DNA of 64,000 nucleotides from Actinomycetota bacterium (GTDB taxonomy: Bacteria > Actinomycetota > Geothermincolia > Fen-727 > Anoxymicrobiaceae): assembly GCA_018831265.1 (NCBI GenBank), contig JAHJCO010000002.1:220156-284155 (forward strand), given 5' to 3'. Under the pieces are notes generated by a model. That model was given only the letters and a program-made list of their open reading frames with translations, was not told where the DNA came from and did no database searches. Numbering within the stretch: position 1 is the first letter of the stretch; each line of letters begins with the position of its first letter. A program made the translations under genes and the position numbers. Below are positions 37,938-46,203 of the stretch, in pieces.

Positions 37938-38603
37938 TCAGGCGCGAAGTCGGTAGGCGTCCGAAGCCTCGCAAACCGCAGCCAGCTCCTCACAAAGAGC
38001 GAACGGTCCGGTCTTCGAGCCGGGTTCGTTGAACCTCTGCAGGGACTCCCATACCTCGCGCCCGAGGTCGACGTTGAGCTTCACGAGCGGCGGCAGGTCC
38101 CCCGGCCTGTAGTTCGACTGACGGCAACGTCCGATCGCTTTCTCGACCTCGCCCGGTAACCGGGCCGGTTCTCTGACGGGCGCGAAGTCCGCTGAGAGCC
38201 CCGATATCATGGCGTTGTCGTTGCCGTACAGCTTCGTCCGGTGGTCCCGCTTGTAGAGGACGACCGGCTTGCCTGCGGTGAAAGCCACGGCGGCCAGGAA
38301 GGCGCCCCCGTCGTCGGGCACCCGCCCGTTCATATTGAAGACGAGGCAGTCGCACCTGCGCACGACCTGGAATACCTCCAGCGCGAACGCGGCGCTCTCC
38401 AGCACGGCGCGATACCTGCGCTCCAGCGCGGGGTCGTCCCCGGGGAGGGTATGTGGCGCGAGGACGGAGCCGATACCGTGACGCGACCTGAGGTAGACCT
38501 CGAACCCGCCGCACTCGAGCAGCGCCGCCAGGCCGGCCATGCCCTCCGTCTCCTCGGGGCTGCAATCCGGTCCGGCGAGGTGGACCCTCAGGCGCCGCTC
38601 CAA
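37938..38603 (-). CDS. nucleoside 2-deoxyribosyltransferase-like protein, catalytic Glu not seen
   Basis: 221 residues. The N-terminal RRLRVHLAGPDCSPEE resembles the phosphate-less sugar-binding start of nucleoside 2-deoxyribosyltransferases, and CDCLVFNMNGRVPDDGG with AAVAFTAGKPVVLYKRD matches the second half of that domain. At the place where the paralogue at 40260 has Glu (V-V-E-T-G-V-A-F), this one has L-A-A, so it may lack transferase activity. Start TTG 38603 has GGAGAGG eight bases upstream and overlaps the deoC stop region. Last gene of the salvage operon. Confidence 0.75.
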   Translation of the reverse strand: MERRLRVHLAGPDCSPEETEGMAGLAALLECGGFEVYLRSRHGIGSVLAPHTLPGDDPALERRYRAVLESAAFALEVFQVVRRCDCLVFNMNGRVPDDGGAFLAAVAFTAGKPVVLYKRDHRTKLYGNDNAMISGLSADFAPVREPARLPGEVEKAIGRCRQSNYRPGDLPPLVKLNVDLGREVWESLQRFNEPGSKTGPFALCEELAAVCEASDAYRLRA

Positions 38604-38604
38604 C

Positions 38605-39279
38605 TCAGACACCTCTCCGCCTGGCTTCATCGACGATGGACGCACCGCTGCTGGTGCCCAGGCGGTCGGCCCCGGCGTCGACCATCTCCATCGCCGTGGC
38701 GAGATCCCTGATGCCGCCGGACGCCTTGACCCGCGCCCGGCCCGACACGGCTTCCTTCATCAGTCTCACGTCGTGAGCCGTGGCACCACTGGAGCCGAAG
38801 CCCGTGGACGTCTTCACGAAGTCCGCGCCCGCCGCGACCGCCAGCCCGCAGGCCTCGACCTTCTCGCCGTCGCTCAACAGGCTGCACTCCAGGATGACCT
38901 TGACCAGGGCCCTGCCGTCACACTGCTCGACAACGGCCCTTATATCGTCCCGCACCCCGCGCGGGTCCCCGCTCTTGAGCAACCCCACGTTCATGACCAT
39001 GTCCACCTCTTCGGTGCCGACATCCAGCGCGTAGCGCGCCTCGCACACCTTCGCTTCCGTAGCTGCCGCGCCAAGGGGGAATCCAACGACCACGCAGGTC
39101 TTTACGCCGCTTCCCGCCAGCAGGCGGGCGACCGTCTCCGCGTAGCACGAGTTGACGCACACGGCGGCGAACCCGTAGGAGAGGGCCTCCTCGCAGAGGC
39201 TGACGATCTCGTCCCGGGTGGCTTCGGGCCGAAGCAGGGTCGAATCGATCAGGTCCTTTATCTCCATGTTTCTTTTCAC
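38605..39279 (-). CDS. deoC: deoxyribose-phosphate aldolase (second copy)
   Basis: 224-residue class I aldolase; motifs IDSTLLRPEAT, VGFPLGAAATEAKV, EEVDMVMNVG with catalytic Asp, VKVILECS and VKASGGIRDL with the two Lys. Length is that of the compact bacterial form. It overlaps the rbsK stop by four bases and is followed at once by a deoxyribosyltransferase-like gene, so it is likely the catabolic aldolase of a nucleoside-degrading operon, whereas the copy at 9224 sits among housekeeping genes. Confidence 0.96.
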   Translation of the reverse strand: MKRNMEIKDLIDSTLLRPEATRDEIVSLCEEALSYGFAAVCVNSCYAETVARLLAGSGVKTCVVVGFPLGAAATEAKVCEARYALDVGTEEVDMVMNVGLLKSGDPRGVRDDIRAVVEQCDGRALVKVILECSLLSDGEKVEACGLAVAAGADFVKTSTGFGSSGATAHDVRLMKEAVSGRARVKASGGIRDLATAMEMVDAGADRLGTSSGASIVDEARRRGV

Positions 39280-40208
39280 GTCCCCGGCCGGTTCATCGCC
39301 CGGTCGATCTCGTCCCGGGTGGGCATGGCGGGGGCGGTCCCGATCCTGGTCACCGAGAGAGCGGCCGCCGTGTTTGCGAACTCGACGGCCTCGAAGAACG
39401 CCTTCCCCTCGGCGATGGCGGTCGCAAGGGCCCCGCTGAAAGCGTCGCCTGCCCCGGTGGCATCGACTGCCGCCACCTCCACACTGGGGATGAAGCGCTC
39501 CTCCGCGCCGGTGACGGCGAACACACCCCGGGAACCCATGGTGATGACGACACTGCTCGTCCCCTTGCCCATGAGGACACGGGCCGCCTCGCCCGCATCC
39601 CGGGGGGTCGAGACGGTGACGCCTGAGAGGATGGACGCCTCGACCTCGTTGGGGGTCAGGATATCGACCAGCCCCAGGAGCGCGTCCGGCACCTCGTACG
39701 CCGGTGCGGGGTTCAGGATTATCCGGACACCGTTGCCCGAGGCGATTCCCAGCGCCCTCTCCACGGCGTCCAGGTTGGTCTCCAGCTGGGTGAGGAACAC
39801 GGGGTTCGTCGCTATCGCCCCGCGCGCTTTCTCGACGTCGGCCTCCGTGATGTTGGAGCAGGCCCCCAGCGAGACCAGTATCTTGTTGTCGCCTGTGTTC
39901 TCGTCGACCATTATCAGCGCCGCGCCGGTCGCCAGTTCGTCGTCCCGCAGGATGTACCGCGTGTCCATGCCCTCTCGCCGGAAGCTCTCCAGCGCTATCC
40001 GCCCGAAGTCGTCGCGGCCTATCTTCGTGATCATGTCCACCCCGGCGCCGGCCTTGTGGGCCGCCACGCCCTGGTTCGAACCCTTTCCCCCGGGCCCGAT
40101 GAGGAAGCCGTCACCCTTGACGGTCTCGCCCGTCCGCGGCAGATGAGGGGCCCTGGCCATGAGGTCGACCACGAAGCTGCCCATCACCGTCACTCGTGCT
40201 GCTGTCAT
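39276..40208 (-). CDS. rbsK: ribokinase (PfkB family)
   Basis: 310-residue sugar kinase. N-terminal VMGSFVVDLMARAPHLPRTGETV with FLIGPGGKGSNQGVAAHKAGA is the ribokinase sugar-binding region; GAALIMVDENTGDNKI follows and the C-terminal AVDATGAGDAFSGAL contains the catalytic Asp and anion hole. Ribokinase rather than other PfkB members is favoured by the GGKGSNQ motif and the deoC neighbour; deoxyribokinase activity is equally compatible with the context. Confidence 0.93.
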   Translation of the reverse strand: MTAARVTVMGSFVVDLMARAPHLPRTGETVKGDGFLIGPGGKGSNQGVAAHKAGAGVDMITKIGRDDFGRIALESFRREGMDTRYILRDDELATGAALIMVDENTGDNKILVSLGACSNITEADVEKARGAIATNPVFLTQLETNLDAVERALGIASGNGVRIILNPAPAYEVPDALLGLVDILTPNEVEASILSGVTVSTPRDAGEAARVLMGKGTSSVVITMGSRGVFAVTGAEERFIPSVEVAAVDATGAGDAFSGALATAIAEGKAFFEAVEFANTAAALSVTRIGTAPAMPTRDEIDRAMNRPGT

Positions 40209-40259
40209 CCTCTACTCCCCCGCTCACGTTCCGCGGCCGTCATCATGGCTGAAGACGGT

Positions 40260-40937
40260 TCACGCGGACATCATATTCTTCGGTTTCAGGAAAGACACCA
40301 TCCGGAGCACCCCGTGGACCCTCCTGCCGAACCTCGCCACCCGGCGCAGGTGCGTTGGCGAGCAGTCGGCTCCGAACGGGTTCTCTCCCAGGGGACGCAG
40401 GCGCTCCCCCAGGCTCTCCAGCGCGGCCGGGATGCCCGCAACGCTGTCGACCGTCTCGAAGGTGCCCGAAGCCCCCATCAGGACCGGGCTCCCGTCGCGG
40501 CCCGGCATTGCGCGCGCGTCGTTCCTGTAGATGACGACCGGCTTCCCGGCGGCGAAGGCAACGCCCGTCTCGACGACACCTCCCTCGTCGGGGACGCTTC
40601 CGTTCATGTTGAACACGAAGTAATCGCACGCAAGGATCCAGAAGACGTCGAGCGCGAAGGTGGCCCTGCTCATGAATCGCACTATCGGCCGGAAGATCAG
40701 CAGGTTGGTCAGCGGCTGGTTCACCGAGTTCAATGCGAACGCCTCGACCCCGTCCCGGTGCGGCAGGTACGTCGAGTAGCCGGCGCCCTCCAGGGCTCCG
40801 GCGATCTCCTCCATGGCCTTCACTTCCTCGGGGCAGAAGAGGGCCCCGGAGCAATAGACCGTTTTCATCTCCTCAACGGGCACTCGTCCCTCCACGACCT
40901 CACGCATCTCGCGCTTCCAGAACCGCCAGCTCCTCAT
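40260..40937 (-). CDS. nucleoside 2-deoxyribosyltransferase-like protein
   Basis: 225 residues. After ~25 residues, TVYCSGALFCPEEVKAMEEI opens the domain; CDYFVFNMNGSVPDEGG and VVETGVAFAAGKPVVIYRND follow, with a Glu in the position of the catalytic nucleophile of deoxyribosyltransferases. It is paralogous to 37938-38603 (same F-N-M-N-G-x-V-P-D core). Preferred start ATG 40937, with GAGGG upstream. It is the first gene of the operon with rbsK and deoC, supporting a role in cleaving or exchanging nucleoside bases. Confidence 0.78.
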   Translation of the reverse strand: MRSWRFWKREMREVVEGRVPVEEMKTVYCSGALFCPEEVKAMEEIAGALEGAGYSTYLPHRDGVEAFALNSVNQPLTNLLIFRPIVRFMSRATFALDVFWILACDYFVFNMNGSVPDEGGVVETGVAFAAGKPVVIYRNDARAMPGRDGSPVLMGASGTFETVDSVAGIPAALESLGERLRPLGENPFGADCSPTHLRRVARFGRRVHGVLRMVSFLKPKNMMSA

Positions 40938-40992
40938 GAGCACATCCCTCAACCTAAGAGACGGGCCGAAGATACGGCAAGCGGTGCCATTT

Positions 40993-41403
40993 CTAATTCG
41001 GGGGGACCTTACGGACTACCAGCTCTATGACGGCACCGGCGCTTCTCAGGGCTTCCTCGGCTTCGGCTCGGTCGTCGTAGTAGCTCGCCGGCACTTCTCC
41101 GGGAAGGCCGTTAGGGTAGCGGGTGGGGACGTAGTAGTCATCGAGTCGCTTCGCTCCGGCTACGGCTTCGAAATCCTCGTCTATAGACGAGGACATCCTG
41201 AGAAGTTTCGCGACCGAATGCGTAAAGAGCGGCTCTTCTTCCTTCAGATAGAGAAATCCCTTCAGGGCCTTCTCCGCGCTCTGCTGGCACAGGTACAGTG
41301 ACAGGTAGTACCGTCCCCGCTCCGCGAGCGCGCGGGCGTCCTCGAGCTCAGCCTTCGCCTGCTCGATCCACCTCATGGCCTCCTCGAGCGCTTCAGGCCC
41401 CAT
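40993..41403 (-). CDS. HEPN-domain protein, partner of the adjacent nucleotidyltransferase
   Basis: 136 residues, all helical: RWIEQAKAELEDARAL, then YYLSLYLCQQSAEKALKGFLY with the typical Q-x-S-A-E-K-A-L-K core, and FTHSVAKLL. The Rx4HxY motif of the RNase-type HepT toxins is not visible. ATG at 41403 with GGGGAGG six bases upstream; it overlaps the upstream nucleotidyltransferase gene by 11 bases. MNT-HEPN pairs act as toxin-antitoxin modules in several bacteria, in which the nucleotidyltransferase modifies the HEPN toxin; that role is inferred here from gene pairing. Confidence 0.9.
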   Translation of the reverse strand: MGPEALEEAMRWIEQAKAELEDARALAERGRYYLSLYLCQQSAEKALKGFLYLKEEEPLFTHSVAKLLRMSSSIDEDFEAVAGAKRLDDYYVPTRYPNGLPGEVPASYYDDRAEAEEALRSAGAVIELVVRKVPPN

Positions 41404-41752
41404 GGATGATCCTCCCCGTTGAAAGGGCGTTACGCACGAACCGGCTGATCCTCGCCGTCTCGCGCAGCTCGTCCTCCGTATAAGCCAGGATGTCGCAATC
41501 GACACCTCTATCCAGGTTCGAGTAGATCTCACGCATCCATTCTCTGCCGGTCCTGGTGGCCGGCATGACCGCAATGAGATCGAGGTCGCTGCTGCGCCTG
41601 ACCTTCCCGTGGGCAAAAGAGCCGAAAAGTATCAGCTTCTGTGCTCCCATTGCTATGAGCTGGTCCTTCACGCTCTCGAGCTCGCTCTCGAGCAACTGCC
41701 TGTGCAGGGCCTTCTCTCTATGCAGTTCGTCGAGATCGGTCACCACGCGCAT
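41393..41752 (-). CDS. minimal nucleotidyltransferase (MNT), antitoxin partner of HEPN
   Basis: 119 residues. KLILFGSFAHGKVRRSSDLDL carries the complete polymerase-beta type motif: Gly-Ser, nine residues, then Asp-x-Asp; a third acidic position is in GVDCDILAY. An N-terminal helix of about 35 residues precedes the catalytic core, longer than in the smallest MNT proteins. Active-site residues are intact. First gene of a two-gene unit with the HEPN protein. Confidence 0.92.
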   Translation of the reverse strand: MRVVTDLDELHREKALHRQLLESELESVKDQLIAMGAQKLILFGSFAHGKVRRSSDLDLIAVMPATRTGREWMREIYSNLDRGVDCDILAYTEDELRETARISRFVRNALSTGRIIHGA

Positions 41753-41831
41753 GTTTACACCCGTGCCTCACTTCAGGATTCTGATTCTTCTATTATACGG
41801 TCAGATCGAAAACACCGTGTTTCTTGCCCGG

Positions 41832-42743
41832 TCATTCCGGCTCCGGCACGCTTTTCAGGTAGGCCTCGACCCCCGCGGCAACGCCCTCGGCGACCCGCTC
41901 TCGGAAGTCGGGGTCCTTGATGAGGGCGGCTTCATCGGGGTCGGTCAGGAAGACCGCCTCGAGCAGGGCGGCCGGCATCGAGACGTTGGCCACCACGTAG
42001 AGGCGCGAGCCGCGCGTGCCCCGGTCGGGGCGCTCGATACTGCGCACGACCTCCTGCTGAAGGTAGACCGCCAGGAGCCGCCCGTCGGTCGAGTCGCGGA
42101 AGTGATAGGTGGTCGTACCCCGGACGTCGGGCGGGCGGGCGTTGTTGTGGATGCTCACGAACACGGACGCGCCGGAGCCGTTGGCGATGGCGCAGCGCTC
42201 GGCCAGCGACGGGTTGGTATCAGAGTCGCGCGTCAGCACGACGCGGTAGCCCTTCTCCTCTAGCAGGCGCCGGGCTCGAAGGGCGATGTCCAGGTTCACA
42301 TCCTTCTCGGCGACGCCGTTCTCCAGGGCCCCGGTGTCCCTGGCGCCGTGGCCGGGATCAATACAGACCACCTCGCCGGTCCCGGGGGATCCCGGGGTGC
42401 CGCGGGTAGCGATCCACGCCACGACACCGGCCGTCACAAGCACCAGAGCGGACGCCGCCGAGGCTACCGCGATCCAGAAGCCCTTCGGCAGCCCGCGGGC
42501 CGCTCCGACCGGGCGAACCGCGGGAACGGGAGCGGGCTCCAGCCTCCGTATCTCCGCGTCGCTGAGCTGAAAGCGGAGGTTCAGCCTGGGGGAGTACGTC
42601 ACGTACCTGAATTGCGGCCGCTCGGCGTTGGGGACGGCACGCTCGACCACGACGGATTCACCTCTGGCGAAGGCGAGGCGGTCTCCCACCATCACGTCTC
42701 TCGTGATTATGCAGGGGTGTCCGGGGGTGATTTCTTCATCCAT
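41832..42743 (-). CDS. membrane-anchored N-acetylmuramoyl-L-alanine amidase
   Basis: 303 residues. Residues 1-70 are a small beta domain shared with the protein at 27391 (DRLAFARGESVVVERAVPN ... RFQLSDAEIRRLEP). One membrane helix follows (FWIAVASAASALVLVTAGVV, about 87-110) and then an Amidase_3 zinc hydrolase: VVCIDPGHGARDTG, AEKDVNLDIALRARRLLEE, FVSIHNNARP and ALLEAVFLTDPDEAALI supply the His, Glu, His zinc ligands and the catalytic Glu. It would cut the lactyl-peptide bond of peptidoglycan outside the membrane while its N-terminal domain stays in the cytoplasm. Confidence 0.93.
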   Translation of the reverse strand: MDEEITPGHPCIITRDVMVGDRLAFARGESVVVERAVPNAERPQFRYVTYSPRLNLRFQLSDAEIRRLEPAPVPAVRPVGAARGLPKGFWIAVASAASALVLVTAGVVAWIATRGTPGSPGTGEVVCIDPGHGARDTGALENGVAEKDVNLDIALRARRLLEEKGYRVVLTRDSDTNPSLAERCAIANGSGASVFVSIHNNARPPDVRGTTTYHFRDSTDGRLLAVYLQQEVVRSIERPDRGTRGSRLYVVANVSMPAALLEAVFLTDPDEAALIKDPDFRERVAEGVAAGVEAYLKSVPEPE

Positions 42744-42779
42744 CGGGGACTTCGACTGCTTCTGACTGCCTGTGGGAGA

Positions 42780-43508
42780 TCATTCCCCCTCACCCCGACC
42801 CTCTCCCTCCAGGGGAGAGGGAGGAACTGGTCTCGAGGGGGAGGGAGAAATCTGCTCTCTGGCTATCTCCAGGGCTTTCCTCTCCAGCCAGGCCGAGTAC
42901 TTCTCCCAGGCGGACCGGTCCTCCTCCGTGCCGCGCCACAGCTCGAAGTGGCACTTCTCGGCGCCCGCGGGGATGGTCTCCGTGAAGCGCACCTGCCAAT
43001 CCTCCAGCCAGCCCGACTCCCCGGCGGCGTCGAGCATGCCCTGCACGAAGTACCTCTGCACCCGGCAGTCGAACGCCGAGTACTCGTCCTGGTGGGGGCA
43101 CCACACTATGTCGAAGCTGACCTTGTCCTCTGAGTCTATGACCGGGTCCTCGAGCGAGGCGTAGGCGACGCGGTTGACCACGGTGGCGAAGAAGCTGACA
43201 AGCTCGGCGTCGGAGAGCCCCTCCGGCCTCTCTTTACCGGCGGCTATCCGGTGCCCGACGTCGTAGCCGACCTTCTGGATGGCCTCCCCCACCACCCGCT
43301 GCCCGAGCGCGCCGAACTCCTTCTCGCAGTCCTTGAGTATCTGGATGACGGCCATGGCCTGCATGGTTCCCCACTGCCAGAGCACCGCGGGGTCAAACCG
43401 GTCATCGGAAAGGACCGACTCCTTGAGGCGCTTCAGGCCGTCCTCGTACGGCTGGTTGAACTCGAAGCTCTTCCAGGCCTCCTCCGGGCGGTCCTCCCAG
43501 TGCTTCAT
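42780..43508 (-). CDS. L-2-amino-thiazoline-4-carboxylate hydrolase-like protein with repeat-derived tail
   Basis: 242 residues. The middle (GYDVGHRIAAGKERPEG ... FDIVWCPHQDEYSAFDCRVQRYFVQGMLD) matches the layout of the ATC-hydrolase-like family, in which a Cys-Pro-x-x-D ... Cys-R segment is conserved; family members are of mostly unknown function and are often next to reductive acyl-CoA or corrinoid genes. The last ~20 residues (PVPPSPLEGEGRGEGE) are encoded by a dispersed repeat and are not part of the domain. ATG start at 43508. Confidence 0.68.
   Translation of the reverse strand: MKHWEDRPEEAWKSFEFNQPYEDGLKRLKESVLSDDRFDPAVLWQWGTMQAMAVIQILKDCEKEFGALGQRVVGEAIQKVGYDVGHRIAAGKERPEGLSDAELVSFFATVVNRVAYASLEDPVIDSEDKVSFDIVWCPHQDEYSAFDCRVQRYFVQGMLDAAGESGWLEDWQVRFTETIPAGAEKCHFELWRGTEEDRSAWEKYSAWLERKALEIAREQISPSPSRPVPPSPLEGEGRGEGE
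42785..42823. repeat. dispersed repeat CCCTCACCCCGACCCTC, copy 1 (inside a gene's 3' end)
   Basis: CCCCTCACCCCGACCCTC followed by a CCCTCTCCC/GGGAGAGGG hairpin. It encodes the C-terminal Pro/Gly/Glu-rich tail of the minus-strand gene at 42780. Near-identical copies at 48585-48620 and 52645-52683 do the same for two unrelated genes. Confidence 0.8.
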
Positions 43509-43524
43509 GATTCCTCCCTCTCAC

Positions 43525-43545
43525 GGGGACTGAAGTCCCGGCCCA
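43525..43545. repeat. GGGACTGAAGTCCC hairpin
   Basis: GGGACT and AGTCCC pair across a two-base loop, followed by CGGCCC. The same string recurs, with small changes, at 46591-46612 and 47790-47808. It lies in the gap between the glycosyltransferase and the ATC-hydrolase-like gene. Confidence 0.7.
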
Positions 43546-43551
43546 GCTTCT

Positions 43552-45099
43552 TCAGGGGCCCGGCCTTATCTTCACCAGGAACATGTTCATCTTCTCGTTC
43601 CCGTCCTTGGGGTAGACCGCGATCACGTCGACGGGCCACCCGGCCGGGACCTCCTCGTAGCCGTTTATCACCGCGTAGGTGGGGTAGGCGCGCGCCGCCT
43701 CCTGGTACAGCGGCGGGAACTCGGAGTCCTCGGGGATGCCCGGCAGGAACCTTATCTCCTCGTTGTCGAACACGTACATGGAGAGCGCGGCCTCGCCGCA
43801 CCCGTACCCGATCCTGCCCATGGCGATGGTCCCCTTCTCGCTCTGTTCCTCGAGAAACCGGACCGTCTCGTCAATGCCCCAGCCGGCCGCCCAGCCGGTG
43901 ATGAACTGCGGCGTCTCCTCGTAGGGGAGCCAGGCGCGCTCCGGCTTCACGACCATGAAGGCGTCCTCCACCCCGACCGGCACCAGGACCAGCAGCAGGA
44001 CCAGGACCAGGCCGAGCACCGCGACCAGCTTTCCGCGTCCGCTGCCGGGGCCGGGCTCGAACGCCCACCCGGTGAGCGACCTGACCAGGTAAGCACCGCC
44101 CAGCAGCAGCGGGGGGATGACCACGATGAAGTATCGGGGGAAGTGGTAGCCGGCCACGAAGCACGTCGCCCCGCCTATGATCAGGGCCCAGGCGACCAGG
44201 AAGTAGCCGGGCCGCCACCGCCGGATGACGCCCAGCAGCAGGCCCGCGATGCAGGCCAGAAAGAGGGTCGGGATGAGGTAGACGAACAGTATCCGGATCA
44301 GCGCGGCGGAGTTCGCCGGGAACACCTTCATGGGGGCGTCGATCACCTGGTAGAGGTCGTAGGTCCATCGCGTGCCGAGCTGATCTATGAGGACGAAGTT
44401 GTCGGAGAGCTGCAGGACGTTGTACATCCCCCACCCGATTACGAACGAGCCCACCACCCCCAGCGCCCAGCGTGCCAGGGGACGGTTCTTCGACCTGCCC
44501 TTCTCGCGCGGCCCGCGCACCAGGTAGGCGAACGGGATGACCAGGTACAGCAGCTGGCCGCTCGGCTTGGTGAGCATCGCCAGGCCTATGGAGACACCGG
44601 TGCCGATGAGCCACCAGTGGTTCACCTCCCGCACCGCCTTGAGGGCGAAGAACACCGCGAAGATGAAGAAGGTCAGCAGGAGGCCCTCGGCCACCGCCAT
44701 CCTGTCGTACCAGAGCGCGAACGGGCAGAGCACGTAGAGCAGGCCGGCCCAGGCGCCCAGCTCCAGGTCTTTGAGCTCCCTGCCGATGAGGACCATGCCC
44801 AGCGTGCTGAACGCCCCCGCGATGACGGAGGTGATCCTGCCCGCTACAAGCGGATCGGCGAAGACCTTGAGCAGCGGGACCATGGCCCACGCGTGCAGCG
44901 GAGGCTTCCCGTCCGTCAGCGAGATCAGGTAGTTGCCCTTGTAGAGCGCCAGCTGGGACCATCGGATGTAGATGCTCTCGTCGCAGAACACGGGGAGGCT
45001 CTTGAGCGAGACCAGCCGCGTAACCAGGTAGAGGGTGAACACAGCGCCGAGCAGTATCCATACGTAGTTCCGTCTCAGGAACGATGGGCTTTCGGTCAT
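43552..45099 (-). CDS. GT-C membrane glycosyltransferase (ArnT/PMT superfamily)
   Basis: 515 residues, about eleven membrane helices in the N-terminal two-thirds, then a soluble C-terminal domain after residue 400. LPVFCDESIYIRWSQLAL in the first outer loop has the Asp-Glu pair that marks the GT-C catalytic site, and GKPPLHAWAMVPLLKVF follows, as in ArnT-like enzymes that move a sugar from a polyprenyl-phosphate donor. The acceptor (protein, lipid or wall polymer) is unknown. ATG at 45099 is preceded by GGAG; longer in-frame starts up to 45222 would add a polar, non-conserved stretch and overlap the probable promoter. Confidence 0.85.
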   Translation of the reverse strand: MTESPSFLRRNYVWILLGAVFTLYLVTRLVSLKSLPVFCDESIYIRWSQLALYKGNYLISLTDGKPPLHAWAMVPLLKVFADPLVAGRITSVIAGAFSTLGMVLIGRELKDLELGAWAGLLYVLCPFALWYDRMAVAEGLLLTFFIFAVFFALKAVREVNHWWLIGTGVSIGLAMLTKPSGQLLYLVIPFAYLVRGPREKGRSKNRPLARWALGVVGSFVIGWGMYNVLQLSDNFVLIDQLGTRWTYDLYQVIDAPMKVFPANSAALIRILFVYLIPTLFLACIAGLLLGVIRRWRPGYFLVAWALIIGGATCFVAGYHFPRYFIVVIPPLLLGGAYLVRSLTGWAFEPGPGSGRGKLVAVLGLVLVLLLVLVPVGVEDAFMVVKPERAWLPYEETPQFITGWAAGWGIDETVRFLEEQSEKGTIAMGRIGYGCGEAALSMYVFDNEEIRFLPGIPEDSEFPPLYQEAARAYPTYAVINGYEEVPAGWPVDVIAVYPKDGNEKMNMFLVKIRPGP

Positions 45100-45154
45100 G
45101 CGCTCCAGTATTCTCTCAGTCGGTCGGCGGGGCCCTGACGTGCGCTTACGCTCA

Positions 45155-45160
45155 ATTATA
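45155..45160 (-). promoter_or_regulatory. possible -10 element for the glycosyltransferase gene
   Basis: TATAAT on the minus strand, 55 bases before the ATG at 45099. No consensus -35 at the proper distance. Confidence 0.35.
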
Positions 45161-45274
45161 CCTTTCGAGTCGGTGTGATTGCCGCCGGACCCGGCACCGG
45201 GGGGCGTGTCACAGCCCTGCAATATGCTAGTCTGGTAGCCGGCACGAGGTTATCTTCCTGGAATGGAGTGATGC

Positions 45275-46108
45275 GTGATGACAAACGGCTCTCCCCCGCC
45301 GGAGGGGCGGCCTCCTCCACCGCCGCCGCCAGGTAACCTGCCTCCGGGCAGGCCGCCCATGCATCAGCCGCCGGGGCGACCGCCCCAGGGGCAGCCGCCC
45401 GTTCAGGGCCAGCCTCCCGCGCAGGGTCAGCCCCAGGTACCCGCAGAGGGGCAGCCGCAGATGCCGGTTCAGCAGCCTCCCGCATACCAGCAGCCGGGGC
45501 AGCAGGCCCCGCCCGGCGCTCCGGGACAGCCCGTGCAACCCGGATACCCCCAGTACGCCTACCCGCCGCCCCCGCAGGCGCAGCAGAAGTCGAGCGGCGT
45601 GTTGAAGGGGTGCCTCATCGCCTTCGGCATCGTCACGCTGGTCACTATCATAGTGGTAGTCGTCCTGGTCGCCGTGGTGGGTGTCGGGGTCCACAAGGTG
45701 GTCAAGGAGATCACCAACAGGGAGACGGTCAGCGTCGGGGTCGGCCAGGTTGGCAAGACGGGTCAGCTCGACGTGAAGGTGGTCGGGTGGTCGCCGTCCC
45801 AGGGTGACGACGTGTTCAAACCGGCGCAGGGCAACCAGTTCGTCGTGGTCGACGTTTCCATCACGAACACCGGGACGACCTCCAAGCTGGTCAGCACCGT
45901 GACCGAGATGTCTGTACGAACGCCCAACGGGTACCAGTACGACATGGCCGTGTACTTCCCGGAGCCGAGATTCCCCGAGGGCGATATCCTGCCCGGCCAG
46001 ACTGCCAGAGGAAACGTGTCATTCGAGGTGCCGTCGAACGCGACCGGCATGTCGTTCGTGTACAAGCCGCTGATAATAGGCGACGTGGTGAGCGTCAAGC
46101 TCAACTGA
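45275..46108 (+). CDS. Pro-rich membrane-anchored protein with DUF4352-type domain
   Basis: 277 residues. Residues 1-105 are a low-complexity Pro/Gln/Gly stretch, one membrane helix follows (about 115-145, LIAFGIVTLVTIIVVVVLVAV), then an extracellular Ig-like domain: QLDVKVVGWSPSQGDD, GNQFVVVDVSITNTG and ARGNVSFEVPSNATGMSFVY, the pattern of DUF4352/TRF2-like domains in Gram-positive surface proteins. A GTG at 45275 and an ATG at 45278 are both possible starts after GGAG. The Pro-rich cytoplasmic head may be a flexible docking arm. Confidence 0.8.
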   Translation: MMTNGSPPPEGRPPPPPPPGNLPPGRPPMHQPPGRPPQGQPPVQGQPPAQGQPQVPAEGQPQMPVQQPPAYQQPGQQAPPGAPGQPVQPGYPQYAYPPPPQAQQKSSGVLKGCLIAFGIVTLVTIIVVVVLVAVVGVGVHKVVKEITNRETVSVGVGQVGKTGQLDVKVVGWSPSQGDDVFKPAQGNQFVVVDVSITNTGTTSKLVSTVTEMSVRTPNGYQYDMAVYFPEPRFPEGDILPGQTARGNVSFEVPSNATGMSFVYKPLIIGDVVSVKLN

Positions 46109-46203
46109 GAAGATGACCGTTCGCGGGTATTGAATAAACATATGGCCGCCGATACGATTATTGATCGAACAGCAGGTGCTCGTATCAGAGTGCGGGAGCG
46201 GGG

